Below the pieces are notes generated by a model. It was not told where the DNA came from. It was given only the letters and a program-made list of their open reading frames with translations, and searched no databases. A stretch of DNA of 64,000 bases from Paratinospora sagittata (taxonomy: Eukaryota; Streptophyta; Magnoliopsida; Ranunculales; Menispermaceae). Numbering within the stretch: the stretch's first letter is position 1; each line of letters starts with the position of its first letter. The stretch spans positions 19,066,001-19,130,000 of the forward strand of contig CM069610.1 in NCBI GenBank assembly GCA_035771175.1, written 5' to 3'. Shown here in pieces: positions 45,501-56,890 of the stretch. A program made the position numbers and the translations under genes.

Positions 45501-48500
45501 TCTTGCCATTTCGTATAGTTAAGCAATTTAGCAAATATGGTTAAGTAGTTGAGCAAATGGCACATTTTGTATGCGTGGTTAAGTGGTGGAGCAATTTAGC
45601 AAATATGGTTAAGTGATATATGCTTAAACTTAGGCATTCACATAGAAGGGTTAAATGATTACTTGTTCAATGTGTCTTTGATTGATAGTAATTGCAGCTT
45701 ACATTCCTCTGTTAGTGTCAAGCGACAAGGGGTTGTTATGGTTCTTCGAAAGGGTTGTGAGCATGCTTTGTTAGCAAGGATTATCTAATAGTATAAAAGT
45801 TCTTATTGGCTTTTAGTTGGTTGTCATTGCTTGATGGGAGCTCCTCCTTTAGCATGCTCTTGAACAGTTGCAGTGGATGGTTGTGGGGTTACTCAATACT
45901 CATTGATTGCACTTTGGTCATTTTACGACATGGCTATACCACACTCAGTGTTGTCACAGACTCAAGGAGTTGCTTAGGCATTGACTAGGTCATCTTGCAC
46001 GCCTTTCCACCTCAAATTGTCTAACTAGTTGTTTAGGCAAGGAGATTCTTTGTAAATCTCATAATTTTAAGTGCATCACAATTATTTGTAACAACAATTT
46101 AAAGTGGAATAGAAGGGACATCTTAAGCTTCCCTTTCTTTCTTATCCATTTTTATTTTTTCCATCAAAGCTAGAAAGACTTGTTAGTTGTTTTCTTCAAA
46201 TCAACATATATATATATATATTTGATAAGAACAACATATTTGGTTTTAAAAACTCACTGCTCAACATACTAAACAATGGGAAGTCTTTAAGATAATATCA
46301 TTAATCATTATTCTTCAATGTTCTAATTCAAAAGTACCATTTTAGCCTTTATAGTCTTTTGTTAGGTCATATGTCTATTGTTTTATTTTAATTATTTATT
46401 TCCTATCAAATATATATATATATATATGAGTATAAATGAGTTGTTTAAGCTTCAAGATCATGAAATAGTTAAGGAAAAAATATTATGCAATTTATTTAAT
46501 TTCTATCGCCTAGTCCTAGGCAATGACTAGGCGTCGCCTTGAAACCTTGAAAACATTGCACATGCACTTGGTCAATGGTTCTGCGCCATGCTCCATGGTT
46601 TTGGTCATGTGCTAATGACCATGAGTTACTTGCTATTTGCAATGCAATGCAATCTGGTCCTTGGGGGTTGCTTTTCACCTTGAGATGTGTGCAACTCATT
46701 GTGGTGACACTATCATGGGCTTAACATTCTACTGGGGCTAGCCAAACCTTTACTTTGTAGAAGGTTATGCATTTATTTGCAGTGGTTTGTATTAGCCAGT
46801 ATCACTATTTGGTGAGACTATGTTCTGTAAATACTTTTAGCATGCTTAAAGTTATCACATTAAATTTAAAGATGAAGCCTATTCAATACATTTTAAATTG
46901 GATTAATTTTGATCTAATGAGTAGAAAAGCCTGTTCAATGAATTTAAACCTTTTTTTTTTTGAGGTTAGGAGGAATCGGCCCTTGCCCAGAAGTTGGGAA
47001 AAGTAGAATATATTTTTACTTGTAATATCCAAGTTCTAGTTTTTCCTGGAATTTGACATTAATTTTGCTGGATTTCTATCTAACATTGTTGCCTTCTAAA
47101 GCTGTAGAGTACATACGGCTTCATCTAGATGTGTGAACCCGTCTATACCTTGCCATTGAAATCAAAATCTATTATTTTATTTCTTAATGGTTATAGGTAA
47201 TTGAAATAACTTTTTCTCCAAGCTTCTGCAATTCTTTGAATAACAATTATTAATTAGATATAATATTTTATGCTTTTTTGTTTATAATTGAAAACTATTT
47301 GTCAGGTATTGGAGGTTTATACTGGAACATATGGTTTGCTTCATGGAGGAAATCATCTAAGGCCTTGGCTATTGATAGATTCATCCACAATTGATCCTCA
47401 TACATCAAGGATGCTATCTGCACTTGTCTCTAAATGTGTCCTAAAAGAGAAAAAAGGTTTTGTAAAATGACACAACATCTTCATTTGAATTTTTGAAATG
47501 CATAAAAAACAATTTTTGCTCTTGATTTTCACGTTTGTCAATAAGCATGTATCATGCGTGATTAATTATCATACTAGAGAGATTACTTAAATGTTCCCTT
47601 CATTTATCTAGTTTGAATTATGGTTTGAAGATAAACTTCTATATTGATTTTTGGTGATTTACAATAGCGCTAGATTAGCTGCACCTTACTCTATGTTCAT
47701 ATTCTATGTGCTAATAATATGCTATATGTGAATGAACTCATTTCCCTTGTAGCATCAAGAGATAGTGCTTCTCCCATTTCCATCCCTCAGCAATACCATG
47801 CATATGATCATTGGTTGACTTTTCTGCATATGAGCCAGCTGATGGCAAAAGCCTGAAAATGAAACGACCTAGGAGTTGAACGGAAAATTTTGCATGTCAA
47901 TCTTGAGTACTGAAATAGATATGAGGATGTATCACTTTTGGATTGTAGAAGGCGTGAGAGTTTTGCAAATTTCATCTACTCTTTCGAGAATCTTGCATGT
48001 CAATCTTGAGGATCTTGCATGTCAATCCCAAGTATTGTGCATTTTGGGAAAAATGAGTTACACAGTACAATTTCCTTATAAAGGATATGTATATTAGAGG
48101 GATAACCATAGTAAAAGAATAACAGGAGAATCTAGTGAGTTTACAATTACACTTGCTGTACATTAAGGACCAATAGATTTACAAGAAGTTTAGCGTTAGG
48201 CCCTTATCTTTTGCATTAGTTATGGATGTATAGAGTCAATTGACTAAACATATTTAAGAAAATATTTGATGTTGTATGTTGTTTACTAATGATATTGTGT
48301 TAATTTATTACTTGATGAAACTAACTCAAGAGTTAATGCTAAATGGGATGTTTGGAAGGAAACTCTAGAATCCAAATTGTTCAGGATTAGGACTTATATT
48401 GAATATATTTCATGTAACTATAGTTGAAGTAGAAATGCTGGTTTAGAGAAAGTCAAGATTTAAAGCCAAGAGATAACAAGAAGTGAAAACTTTAGGTCTT

Positions 48501-49547
48501 TAGGCTCCGTTACTCATTTTTTTTGAGGAGAAACAAAGCAATTATATTAATAAGAAACTGAAACAAAGACCCACAACAACAAAGGAGTACTAGAGGTACT
48601 CACCCAAACAGAACAAAAGAGAAGCAAAACAAGACCCACAAATAGTTAAAACATAACCAGCCATCATAGTAAGCAATGTTCCCAATTCCTAACCCAATCA
48701 TTGATTGAGAATTCACCATTGATCTTGAAAGCGACCAACCAAGAACTAGCCAAAATAATAATATCATTCCAAAGGTTCTCTGCATTCCTAGCAACTCCAT
48801 CAAAGATTCGTTTATTTTGTTATGTCCAAACCATCCAAAGCGTTTCGTCCAAACCATTACTCATCAAGAGGAAGAAACAAAACATGATATCAACCATAGA
48901 ATTAAAGCAGGTTTTATTAGGTGAATGCTTTTAGAATATTATATGATTGACATCCCATTAAAGATGATGAAAAACTTTATAGGATTATTACTTTGCCAAC
49001 AATTCTTTATGAAGCAAAATGTTGGGCAATAAAGAATTAACATGGTAATGAATTTAGTGTAAAGAAAACGTGAATGTTAAGATGATATGTGGGGTACAAC
49101 ATTAAAAAACAAAATAAGATGGTAAAAGTAGCTCCAATTGGAGATAAAATTAGAAACTACCTGATTAAAATGGTTTGGACATAAACATCAATGACCATTA
49201 AATGCTATAGTTAGGAAGAGTGACGTATTGACAAATAATAATTAACAGTAAAAAAAGAGGAAGAGGAAGACCTAAAATAACATGGATAGAAATAATTAGG
49301 AAAGACAAAACTACTAATTAGGTAAGGCAAAACTACTAATTAGGAAAGACAAAACTACGTATGTATAACATGTATTTAGAGATTATATTATTATGTGTTG
49401 ATCTATAAGGAAGTAGCATTTCCATGATTTTATAATGAATATTGTTTAATGATATTTGGTGTAGGTTGCTGGGAGACCCCTACCATGTTAGATGCTCCTG
49501 TTTCTGGAGGTGCTCTTGGTGCAGAAGCTGGGAGTCTTACTTTCATG
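39537..49547 (+). CDS. HDH1: 3-hydroxyisobutyrate dehydrogenase, mitochondrial (first five exons)
   Basis: CDS join(39537-39665, 39861-39949, 40907-41021, 47306-47456, 49465-49547), all GT-AG, phases consistent, 189 codons in frame. The enzyme oxidises 3-hydroxyisobutyrate to methylmalonate semialdehyde with NAD+ in valine breakdown. Residues 1-43 form an Arg/Ser-rich mitochondrial presequence (SFRSFAHRKFSSGS). The Rossmann motif follows (VGFIGLGNMGFHMANNLI), then VTVHDI, VVVTMLPSSSN, IDSSTIDPHTS and the substrate-binding MLDAPVSGGALGAEAGSL. It aligns without gaps to Arabidopsis At4g20930 (about 347 aa). The second half, with the catalytic Lys, is not in the window; after 49547 the intron is full of transposons to at least 64 kb. 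Start chosen at 39537 by homology; the ATG at 39480 would add 19 residues. Intron 3 (6.3 kb) also holds TEs. If the distal exons are lost, it is a broken gene. Confidence 0.93.
41545..41598. repeat. 27-bp tandem duplication in intron 3 of the dehydrogenase gene
   Basis: Two adjacent 27-bp units start ATATTGCTTGACTTCCA and differ by one base (AATTATCG versus GTTATCG). Confidence 0.95.
42465..44875. mobile_element. hAT-like element copy A (CAAGG family), interrupted by an LTR
   Basis: It starts CAAGGATCGAAAATTCG and ends GAATTTTTGAACCATG, flanked by exact 8-bp duplicates ATTCTACC (42457-42464 and 44876-44883). Without the 1.54-kb LTR at 43158-44701 it is about 0.86 kb. It aligns with copies at 51003-51920 and 57682-61807 (for example GAATTAATTCGGAGAAG, GACATGGAGAATTTT). 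The right part is filled with TCGAATTTT repeats. There is no transposase frame. It lies in intron 3 of the dehydrogenase gene. Confidence 0.9.
43158..44701. mobile_element. Probable solo LTR inside hAT-like copy A
   Basis: It begins TGTTACGTGCAAACCGCAAG and ends ACCACTTATCA (1544 bp, TG..CA). The flanks are TCTGT (43153-43157) and TTTGT (44702-44706), 4 of 5 identical. The uninterrupted copy at 51003-51920 reads continuously across the site (CTTCTCTGTCTAATTTCATC), which shows this is an insertion. No internal retrotransposon domains were seen. Confidence 0.7.
45940..46560. mobile_element. Possible relative of the CAGTGTTTTCAAGG hAT-like element
   Basis: The left part (about 45948) reads CAGTGTTGTCACAGACTCAAGG and TTAGGCATTGACTAGG. 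The right part (about 46507-46554) reads CTAGTCCTAGGCAATGACTAG and CCTTGAAACCTTGAAAACATTG. These ends resemble those of the element at 49754-56882. No clean target duplication was found, so the ends are uncertain. Confidence 0.45.
48515..48870 (-). mobile_element. LINE 3' end fragment in intron 4
   Basis: On the minus strand the frame near 48600-48857 reads NDIIILASSWLVAFKINGEF and WVRNWEHCL, the C-terminal text of plant L1 polyproteins after the zf-RVT motif. The complement of a T-rich run near 48517-48526 could be its A-tail. The rest of the LINE is absent. It lies between exons 47306-47456 and 49465-49547. Confidence 0.65.
48980..49370 (+). mobile_element. RTE-type or related non-LTR fragment, decayed
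   Basis: The forward text, with stops, reads ITLPTILYEAKCWAIKN, then MLRWYVGYNIKKQNK, VAPIGDKIRNYLIKMVW and KKRGRGRPKITWIEIIRK. The order (LYG.ECWA, MLRWM.G, RWFGH, RGRPR.TW) is typical of the C-terminal part of common plant non-LTR reverse transcriptase pseudogenes. A 27-bp unit with AAACTACTAATTAGG is tandemly repeated at 49300-49356. Confidence 0.7.
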
Positions 49548-49983
49548 GTATGCTTGTCAAACCTTCTTCATTATTAAATGGTAATATTTGTCTTCTAGTT
49601 GGAGAAAGCTATGCATCTTCTCAGTGTAGTTATTGCCATTTCTTTCGCTTTTGATATAGGCATCTTGTTCACATTATTTGTAAATAACAATAAAATAGTA
49701 GTTGGCTGCTTCATCGATTTAGTGCTTTAGTAGTTGACTACTTGTGCTCAATCCAGTGTTTTCAAGGCGCCAAGGCAATGTCTAGGGAAGACGTAGCCCT
49801 AGGCGAAGCCTAGACGTGGCCTAGGCAAAAATAAATATTTATTTATAGGTTCCTAGATAATTAATTAATTATTTACAGGTCCTTGGACAATTTATATACA
49901 AAATTATATATATCTAACTATATTCTATAATAAATGTTAAATTTTCATAAAATGATCAAAAACACTTCATGTTAATTAAAATC

Positions 49984-50229
49984 TGTTGTAAAAAATAAAA
50001 TAATGAAAGACACAAAGATGTAACGTGGTTCGGCTCTATGGCCTACATCCATGGGAGAAGAGAGGGGATATTTTCTTATTCATCTTGTCTCAATGTGAGA
50101 ACATGTATAAATAGATATATAGGGCTGTATACTTTACAAACTTAGTAGATGATATAAATGACAACTTCTAAAACACTTTTTCTTGTACATGGTAACACAA
50201 TCCCATAGATTGCTCTCTTCTCCGCAACA
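49984..50229 (-). repeat. 3' LTR of Copia 1
   Basis: It is 246 bp, + strand TGTTGTAAAAAATAAAA to CTCCGCAACA, and differs from its partner at 56291 by only a handful of bases, so the insertion is fairly young. Confidence 0.95.
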
Positions 50230-50236
50230 CTCCCCC

Positions 50237-50994
50237 TCAAGCTGGTGAGTAAAGGTTTTCCATTCCCAGCTTGGACACATTTGTTTGAAATACAGAATGG
50301 CTTAACCCTTTAGTGAGCATATCGGTGAGCTCATTATTGGTAGACACATATGGAGTACAGATCAACCCACTATCAAGCTTCTCTTTAATGAAGTGTCTAT
50401 CAATCTCTATATGCTTGGTTCGATTATATTGAACTGGGTTGTGGGCAATGCTGATGGCAGACTTATTATCACAATAGAGTTGCATAGGGCCGTCCCAGCG
50501 TATCTTCAAGTCTCCCAAAATTATCTGTAACCATAATAGCTCACACACCCCTTGTGCCATTGCTCAAAATTCTGCTTCTGCACTAGATCTTGCCACTACA
50601 TCTGCTTTTTACTTCGCCACGTCACCAAGTTTCCACCAAGAAATGTACAATATCCTGTAGTTGATCTTCTGTTAACTACTGAACCAACATAATCTGCATC
50701 CGTATATGTTTTAAGAACCACTCTTGTGTGTCGTTTAAATAAGGTGCCCTGTCCTGAAGTCCCCTTAAGATACTGTAAGACACGGTGAGCTGTTTGCAAA
50801 TGAATATCTCTAGGGTTATGCATAAATTGACTAATTACACTTACTGCATATGCAATATCCGGTGTCGTGTGAGAAAGATAGATGAGTCTTTCTACTAGTC
50901 TATGATACATCTCCTTATTAACAGTAGGTGCTTCTTCAGCTTCTCCAAGTTTGTGATTGGGATCAATAGGTGTGGTTACTGGTTTGCATGCTAA
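50237..50994 (-). pseudogene. Copia 1 reverse transcriptase end and RNase H
   Basis: Minus strand: MYHRLVERLIYLSHTTPDIA and SVISQFMHNPRDIHLQ, then YTDADYVGSVVNRRSTTGYC (RNase H start; DADYVG for the usual DADWAG) and, in the next frame, LYCDNKSAISIAHNPVQ and HIEIDRHFIKEKL ending near 50237. A break near 50590 separates the two frames. It is the continuation of 51929-53696 across copy B. Confidence 0.9.
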
Positions 50995-51002
50995 CTTCCC
51001 TG

Positions 51003-51920
51003 CAAGGTACGAAACTTCGATTTCGCCCTAAACTTCGACTTTCAAAAATCAGAATTAATTCGGAGAAGTTAAATTCGACATGGAGAATTTTTGTAAAAAT
51101 TTGCTAAATTAGAGAAGTTTAGAGAATTTTTGCATATATGCTTAAATATCTAAATTTATTGTAGTATAAGCTAAAAACTAATATAAATAGACACTTTTAA
51201 TACATAAAAATATCAATAAGCGACCTAACAAAATCAATCTTGTTAAGTGAGTTGATGAATTTGAATGACGACTTTTGGTCTTAATTTGTTTTCTTTATTT
51301 TGATATTTAATTTTGTGGTGGCTTGCTTCTCGACCATATACTTTACTAGTTTGAATTCTATCATGCTTAATTTATTAGTTTATTATTTGAATGTGTTGTT
51401 TATTAATCTTGTTTCATAAGAGTTAACTAAAAAAAGATGACTTTAGGAAATCTTTTAATTTATTTTTAAGTTTTTATCTTATTTCGACTTTAACTATTTA
51501 TTTATTTTGCTTCTTTTTTTTTGTGGTAAAGCATATCCCATAAACTACATAATTTGTTAACTTGTTAAATTATTTTTTAAAATTTATATTGCTATGTTGG
51601 TTGATGAAGTTGAAAATAATACATAATTATTAGTGTTTTTTTGTTTTTTATTGATGAAGTAACATCTTTTTTACTTCTCTGTCTAATTTCATCGAATATG
51701 TCGAATTTTATCGAATTTTTGCTCGAATTTTTGCATTTTTTTATTGAAAAACTAAACTTTTGTCGAAGTTTATCGAATTTCGTCGAAGTTGTCGAAGTTT
51801 ATCGAATTATTTAGCGAATTTTTGCATTTTTTATTTTACATCCCACTTTGTACTTCGATGGTAAAAAAATCAAAAAAATTCGTTGAATTTTGCCGAAATT
51901 CGGCGAATTTTTAGTCCTTG
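51003..51920. mobile_element. hAT-like element copy B (CAAGG family) inside Copia 1
   Basis: It runs from CAAGGTACGAAACTTCG to GAATTTTTAGTCCTTG (918 bp), flanked by exact 8-bp duplicates CTTCCCTG (50995-51002 and 51921-51928). It splits the reverse transcriptase after DLLKKTGKQG. This is the only uninterrupted copy of the family here. The right half carries many TCGAATTT and TCGAAGTTT motifs, possible transposase-binding repeats. No frame of useful length. Confidence 0.95.
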
Positions 51921-51928
51921 CTTCCCTG

Positions 51929-53696
51929 TCTTTTTAAGAAGATCTGTAATGTATTTCTGTTGAGAAATAAAGATCCCCTGTTTGGAGTGTGCCACTTCAA
52001 TTCCAAGAAAGTACTTTAATCTTCCTAAATCCTTAATCTCGAATTCTTTGGCCAAACACTGTTTCAGGCTCTGTTTCTCATGCTCATCGTTTCTCGTCAT
52101 AATGATGTCATCTACATATACCAAAAGTGCAGTGACTCCCCCTGAAGCTGAGTGTTTAATGAATAAGGTATGATCCCCTTGGCTCTGCTTGTACCCCATT
52201 TCTTTCATTACTTTGGCGAAGCGGCCAAACCATGCTCTTGGAGACTGTTTAAGTCCATACAAGGCATTTTTCAGTTTGCATACTTTACCAGTGGTTAGGC
52301 TGTTCTCAAATCCAGGAGGGACTTGCACATAGATCTCTTCTTCCAAATCTCCGTGAAGAAATGCTTTTTTCACGTCAAATTGTTGCAAGTCCCAGTCATA
52401 GTTGGCTGCCAAAAAGAGTAGTAATCGAACAATATTCATTTTGGCAACTGGTGCAAATGTCTCCAAATAGTCCACACCATATGTCTTGAGTGTACCCTTT
52501 TGCTACCAATCTTGCCTTGTATCTCTCTAGTGAGCCATCTACTCTGTATTTAATTGTATAAACTCATTTGCATCCCACAGGTTTCTTCCCGGCAGGCAGA
52601 TCAGCCAACTCCCATGTTGTATTTTTCTTCAGGGCTTCCATTTCCACATTCATAGCTTATTTCCAATTTTTATTAGATAAAGCCTCGGATAATGATGTAG
52701 GAGTCTGGATATTATTCAGGCTGGTAAGGAAACTCTTATGGGTTGGTGAAAACTTTTGGATACAACATGAGATAGTGGATACAAGAGATGTTTAGTGTAT
52801 TCCCTTGTTCCCTTTCTAATGGCAATGGGAAGATCATTGTCAGGTTCAGAGGCTAAAAGATCATTGTTAGTTTCAGGAAGTAGTGAAATTTGTAAGGAGG
52901 GTTCAAGATTTGTTACCTCATTTTTAGGGATTGGTTCAGATTCTTGAACTTGCATGGGTTCAGGAGCTGCAACTTTCTTCCTTGAGTACATTTGTCCAGT
53001 CATCCGATCCTTAGGTTCATCATTGGGTACAGAGGTGTAGGGGATTCAGGTTTGGTTTATTGGAGGTTAAAAGGGTAAAAAAAATCAAAAGAGTTATCAA
53101 GGGACTTCCGATCCTTGTCTTCCATGGTTGCACTCTCCCCTTGAAGAGAAGGAGCGAAGAAATAGGGCTCATGTTCACTGAAAGTAACATCGGCAGAGAT
53201 AAAAAATTTCTTAGATGGTGGGTGATTGCACTTATACCCTTTTTAAGTGGAGGAGTACCCTACAAAGACACACTTGAGAGCTTTGGGATCCAACTTTCCC
53301 CTGTTGGGGTGATGAACATGAACAAATGATACACATCCAAATATCTTAGGTATAAGATTATTTGAGATTCTGAGCTTAGGGTAAAATTGACAATGTTTTT
53401 CTATAGGGTTTTTGAAACCAAGAATTCGAGACGGTATGCGATTAATAAGGTGTGTTGTAGTGAGTGCAGCTTCCCCCCCAATAGGACTTAGGCACATTAT
53501 TCTGAAATAAGAAGGCACAGGTTGTATCATGCAGGTGGCTGTTTTTCCTTTTAGCGACGCCATTTTGTTGAGGGGTATGAACACAAGATGATTCATGAAG
53601 GATCCCCTCGTTTTGGAAGTACATGGTCAAGGTTTGATTAAACTAATCTCTTGCATTGCCAGAGCAAAATCTCTTGATTTTTGCACCAAACTGGGT
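51929..53696 (-). pseudogene. Copia 1 integrase end and reverse transcriptase
   Basis: The frame 51870-52475 gives YLETFAPVAKMNIVRLLL, DVKKAFLHGDLEEEIYVQVP, LYGLKQSPRAWFGRF and the catalytic LVYVDDIIMT. Upstream, 53243-53630 gives HTPQQNGVAKRK and AALTTTHLINRIP, the end of integrase (QQNGVAKRK for the usual QQNGVAERK). The linker 52480-53240 is broken by frameshifts. The YVDD box is intact. Confidence 0.9.
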
Positions 53697-53699
53697 TTG

Positions 53700-55538
53700 T
53701 ATCATGTTATGGAAGGTGGAAAGGACAAATTGCACATCAGATTTCTGTTTACGTAAGAATACCTAAGAAACTCTAGTGCAATCATCAATAAAGGACACAA
53801 ACCATCGTGCACCAGAAACATAAGGGATGGGGGAGAGGGACCCCAAATATCACTATGGATGAGATCAAACGGATCTGAATTTTTTTCATTACTAATTGAA
53901 AATGTAATACGCTTGTGTTTTGCGAACTCACACACTTCACAATGGAAATCTTCAACATCCAAAGACTTAAAACAAAGAAGGGAACATAACTTTAAGAGTT
54001 CGAAAAGAAGGGTGACCAAGACGACGGTGATGAAGCCAGATCTTTGCTTTATTAGAGACATATTGCTTGGAGAGGAAGGAAGTGTTACTCTTGATAGGAT
54101 GTACTGGTGTCTCAAGATAATACAACTCGTCCTGTTCCTTAGCACGTCCAATCGTCTTCTCCAAATCCTGGTCCTGAAATACACAATAAGTAGGATAGAA
54201 AATCACATTACAACTCAAATCATGGGTCAACTTTTGAACAGAGATAAGATTTGTAAAAAGTTTTGGAACATGAAGGACATTTCTGATTGTAAGGGTGGGG
54301 CTAATATGAACATCCCTTATACCAACAACCGTGGTTAATGATCCATCAGCTGTGGCTATTTTCCGACTGCTAGGACAAGGGTTGTAGGTATGACATATAT
54401 TGGCGAAGTTGGTCATGTGATCAGTAGTACCAGAATCTAAAACCCAAGAGTTAGCAAAGGATGTATCCGAGATTTGAAATCCAATAGAAATAGGAAATTT
54501 ACCTGAATGTGCCAATGAACAGGTACTTGAGGGTTTGTCCAGTGTGCTAATCAATGATTTCAGTCTGTCAATGTCATCTTGGCTGAATCCTACTGGCACC
54601 GATAAGTCTGTAACTGCTTGGTCAGTAGACAGATGTGCTTGTCCATTGGTCTTCTGTTGTCCTCCTTTGTAGCCCCATTCTTTACTGGAAGTTGAAGGCT
54701 TGCCATGGAGTTTCCAACACTTTTTCCTGGTATTTCTGGGTTTCTGACAATAAGTACACTATAGATTGTTCCTATTGTCTCGATGTGGGACCTTTGATGA
54801 TTTAGTTCGCGGAGTGTTTGTCTTCTGATCATTTTCCCGATTGGCTACCATAGCGGAACCTTCCATCTTCTGAGGTGTGAACATAACACTTCTGCTTTCT
54901 TCAACCCGGATAACAGAGATAGTCTCATTCAAAGTTGGCAACTCTTTGCTGAGAGTCTGAACTCTCACTTGATCAAACTTTGGATTGAGTCCAGCCAAGA
55001 AGTCATAGACCCGATCCTTCTCAATGTAGTTTTTTATAACTACAGCATCTGCAGGGCATTTAGTCTCAATACACCTATAATGGTCAAGTTCCTGCCAGAG
55101 ATTCTTCAGTACATTGGCATATTCTGTGACCGTCATGTTGTCTTGCTTTGTTGCTCCAACTTTCACTTTGATCTCATATACTTGGGCTGCATCATGGGCC
55201 TTAGAGTATGCCTGATGAACGACATCCCAAATGTCTTTGGCGGTGGTCAGAAACATGCATGTATCACTAATATTTGACGTCATTGAATTCTATAGCCACT
55301 CCATTATAGAAGCATCTTCGTTTTCCCATGCTGTAAACTGAGGATCTCCAGGTTTAGGTCCAGTGTCTAAAAGATGACTTAATTTCGTTTTGCCCTTTAA
55401 AAAGGTACGCACCAGCTGAGACCACTTCAAGTAATTCTTTCCATTAAGTCTGTACACTGCCTGAATGTTTGGTAGTTCCCCTTTCTCCGTTTTGTCAACT
55501 ACTTCGTTAGTCTACACAATTTTTGAAGTGATTGACAT
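53700..55538 (-). pseudogene. Copia 1 gag, protease and integrase N-terminus
   Basis: The gag ATG is at 55538-55536 with stops at codon 9 and at a conserved Trp (near 55290). The gag text includes SDTCMFLTTAKDIWDVVHQA and NVLKNLWQELDHYRCIETK. The zinc knuckle is CTYCQKPRNTRKKC, with Asn in place of the essential His, and has a stop just before it. The protease motif reads DSGTTDHMT. The integrase HHCC start includes LHHRRLGHPSFRTLK and DFHCEVCEFAKHKR, and the core HSDIWGPSP is followed by a frameshift. The homologue in Copia 2 has most of these positions intact. Confidence 0.92.
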
Positions 55539-56290
55539 TTTTTTAATTTTTATTTTTATTTTTTATATGGGTTTACAAGAGAAAAAGAAAGAAGAAAGAA
55601 GAAAGAAGAAAGAAGAAAGAGAGAGAGATGTGCAGAAGACGAAGACGAAGAAGGAGAAGAAGAAGGGAAAGAAAGAGAGAGACGAGAAACGGAGAACCAC
55701 AGACGGGCAACGATGGTGATGAACCAATGATGACGGAGAATCAGAGATGCTCAGCGAGAGGTGACGGAGATGTGCAGTAGCAGAGATGTACAACGATGAT
55801 GTTGATGGCGATGGTGATGAACCAGTGGCAGCGGCAGCGCCAATGGCGATGAACACCAACGACGGAGATGAAGGCCGACAATGATAGTGGGATTAGAGTC
55901 GATGGTTGCAATCGCAAACGGTAAAGGAGTCCACGACGGTAGGTGGTGCGATTCCGGCAATGAAGGCGGGCAACGATAATTTCGACGATGAAGGCTGACA
56001 AAAAAGATTCTGGCAATGAAGGCCGATGATGTAGCCACAACAACAACGTAACAACAACGACAACGACAAAGGAGGGTTTCGGGGCATGACGGCAAAAAAC
56101 ACGTTTGGTGATGAAGTCGCACACACCAAAAATGGCGGAGATGAATAGTAATGGAGTGTATGTGATTTTGGCGATGAAGGTTGACAAAAAACACGTCTGG
56201 CAATGAAGGCCGAAAAAACAAAAGATTCCGGTGATAGAGATCGAAAAAAAAAAAAATCTCCAATTATTAGAACCTAAAGCTCGGATACTA
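55539..56290 (-). other. Copia 1 untranslated leader with low-complexity repeats
   Basis: It lies between gag ATG and the 5' LTR. The + strand is rich in GAAGAA and in repeated TTCCGGCAATGAAGGC-type units (55950-56020, 56190-56240). Long frames across it are translated repeats, not genes. The leader of Copia 2 carries related units. Confidence 0.7.
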
Positions 56291-56536
56291 TGTTGTAAAA
56301 AATAAAATAATGAAAGACACAAAGATGTAACGTGGTTCGACTCTATAGCCTACATCCACGGGAGAAGAGAGGGGATATTTTCTTATTCATCTTGTCTCAA
56401 TGTGAGAGGATGAATAAATAGATATACAGGGCTGTATACTTTACAAACTTAGTAGGTGATATAAATGGCAACTTCTAAAACACTCTTTCTTGTACATGGT
56501 AACACAATCCCATAGATTGCTCTCTTCTCCGCGACA
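56291..56536 (-). repeat. 5' LTR of Copia 1
   Basis: It is 246 bp, + strand TGTTGTAAAAAATAAAA to CTCCGCGACA, followed by target duplicate AAATC. Confidence 0.95.
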
Positions 56537-56890
56537 AAATCATGTCCACAAAACATTAATTTATGCCACAATACACATTATCCAAAACGTTCAAAAGTAC
56601 AAAGCTCAAATATCTATTGTGGGAGGGTTGCCAAAGAGTCGCCGACGGTTGTCGGAGATTTCAATGGCGTTTTTTGGTCGGAGCAAATAGAAAGAATGGG
56701 CTTAGGAAGAGAAAGGTTTGAGGGCTTACAGTAGAAAAGGGGCGTTTCCGTTTTTAAAACTTTTTTTAAAAAAAAATAAAAAAAAATAAAAATTAGAGAG
56801 ATCCCCCTAAACTTTTTAAATATTTGCATAAACCCCCACTATCTGCCTAGCACAATGCCTAAGCGAAACCTTGAAAACACTGGCTCAATC

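Larger units (their letters stand above)
49984..56536 (-). mobile_element. Ty1/Copia retrotransposon 1, near full length but inactive
   Basis: Two 246-bp LTRs (49984-50229 and 56291-56536) are flanked by the exact 5-bp duplication AAATC (49979-49983 and 56537-56541). The element is on the minus strand: purine tract GAGGGGGAG beside 50229, gag start at 55538, then protease, integrase, reverse transcriptase and RNase H in Copia order. Its primer-binding site, next to 56290, has decayed (complement TAGTATCCGAGC, expected TGGTATCAGAGC). It contains hAT-like copy B inside the reverse transcriptase. Stops and frameshifts occur throughout. Confidence 0.95.
49754..56882. mobile_element. hAT-like element D (CAGTGTTTTCAAGG ends), outer layer of nest 1
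   Basis: The termini are CAGTGTTTTCAAGGC (49754) and CCTTGAAAACACTG (to 56882), a 14-bp inverted repeat. The flanks are exact 8-bp duplicates GCTCAATC (49746-49753 and 56883-56890). Without the Copia insertion the element is about 0.57 kb and has no transposase. It lies in intron 5 of the dehydrogenase gene. Confidence 0.93.

Noticed and set aside
45948..46554. Second complete CAGTG-type hAT element with target duplication
   Set aside because: The end similarity is clear but I could not find a matching 8-bp duplication, so it is listed only as a possible relative.
55563..56322. Several long minus-strand frames (up to 193 aa)
   Set aside because: They cross the repeat-rich leader of Copia 1 and have low-complexity products without recognisable domains.
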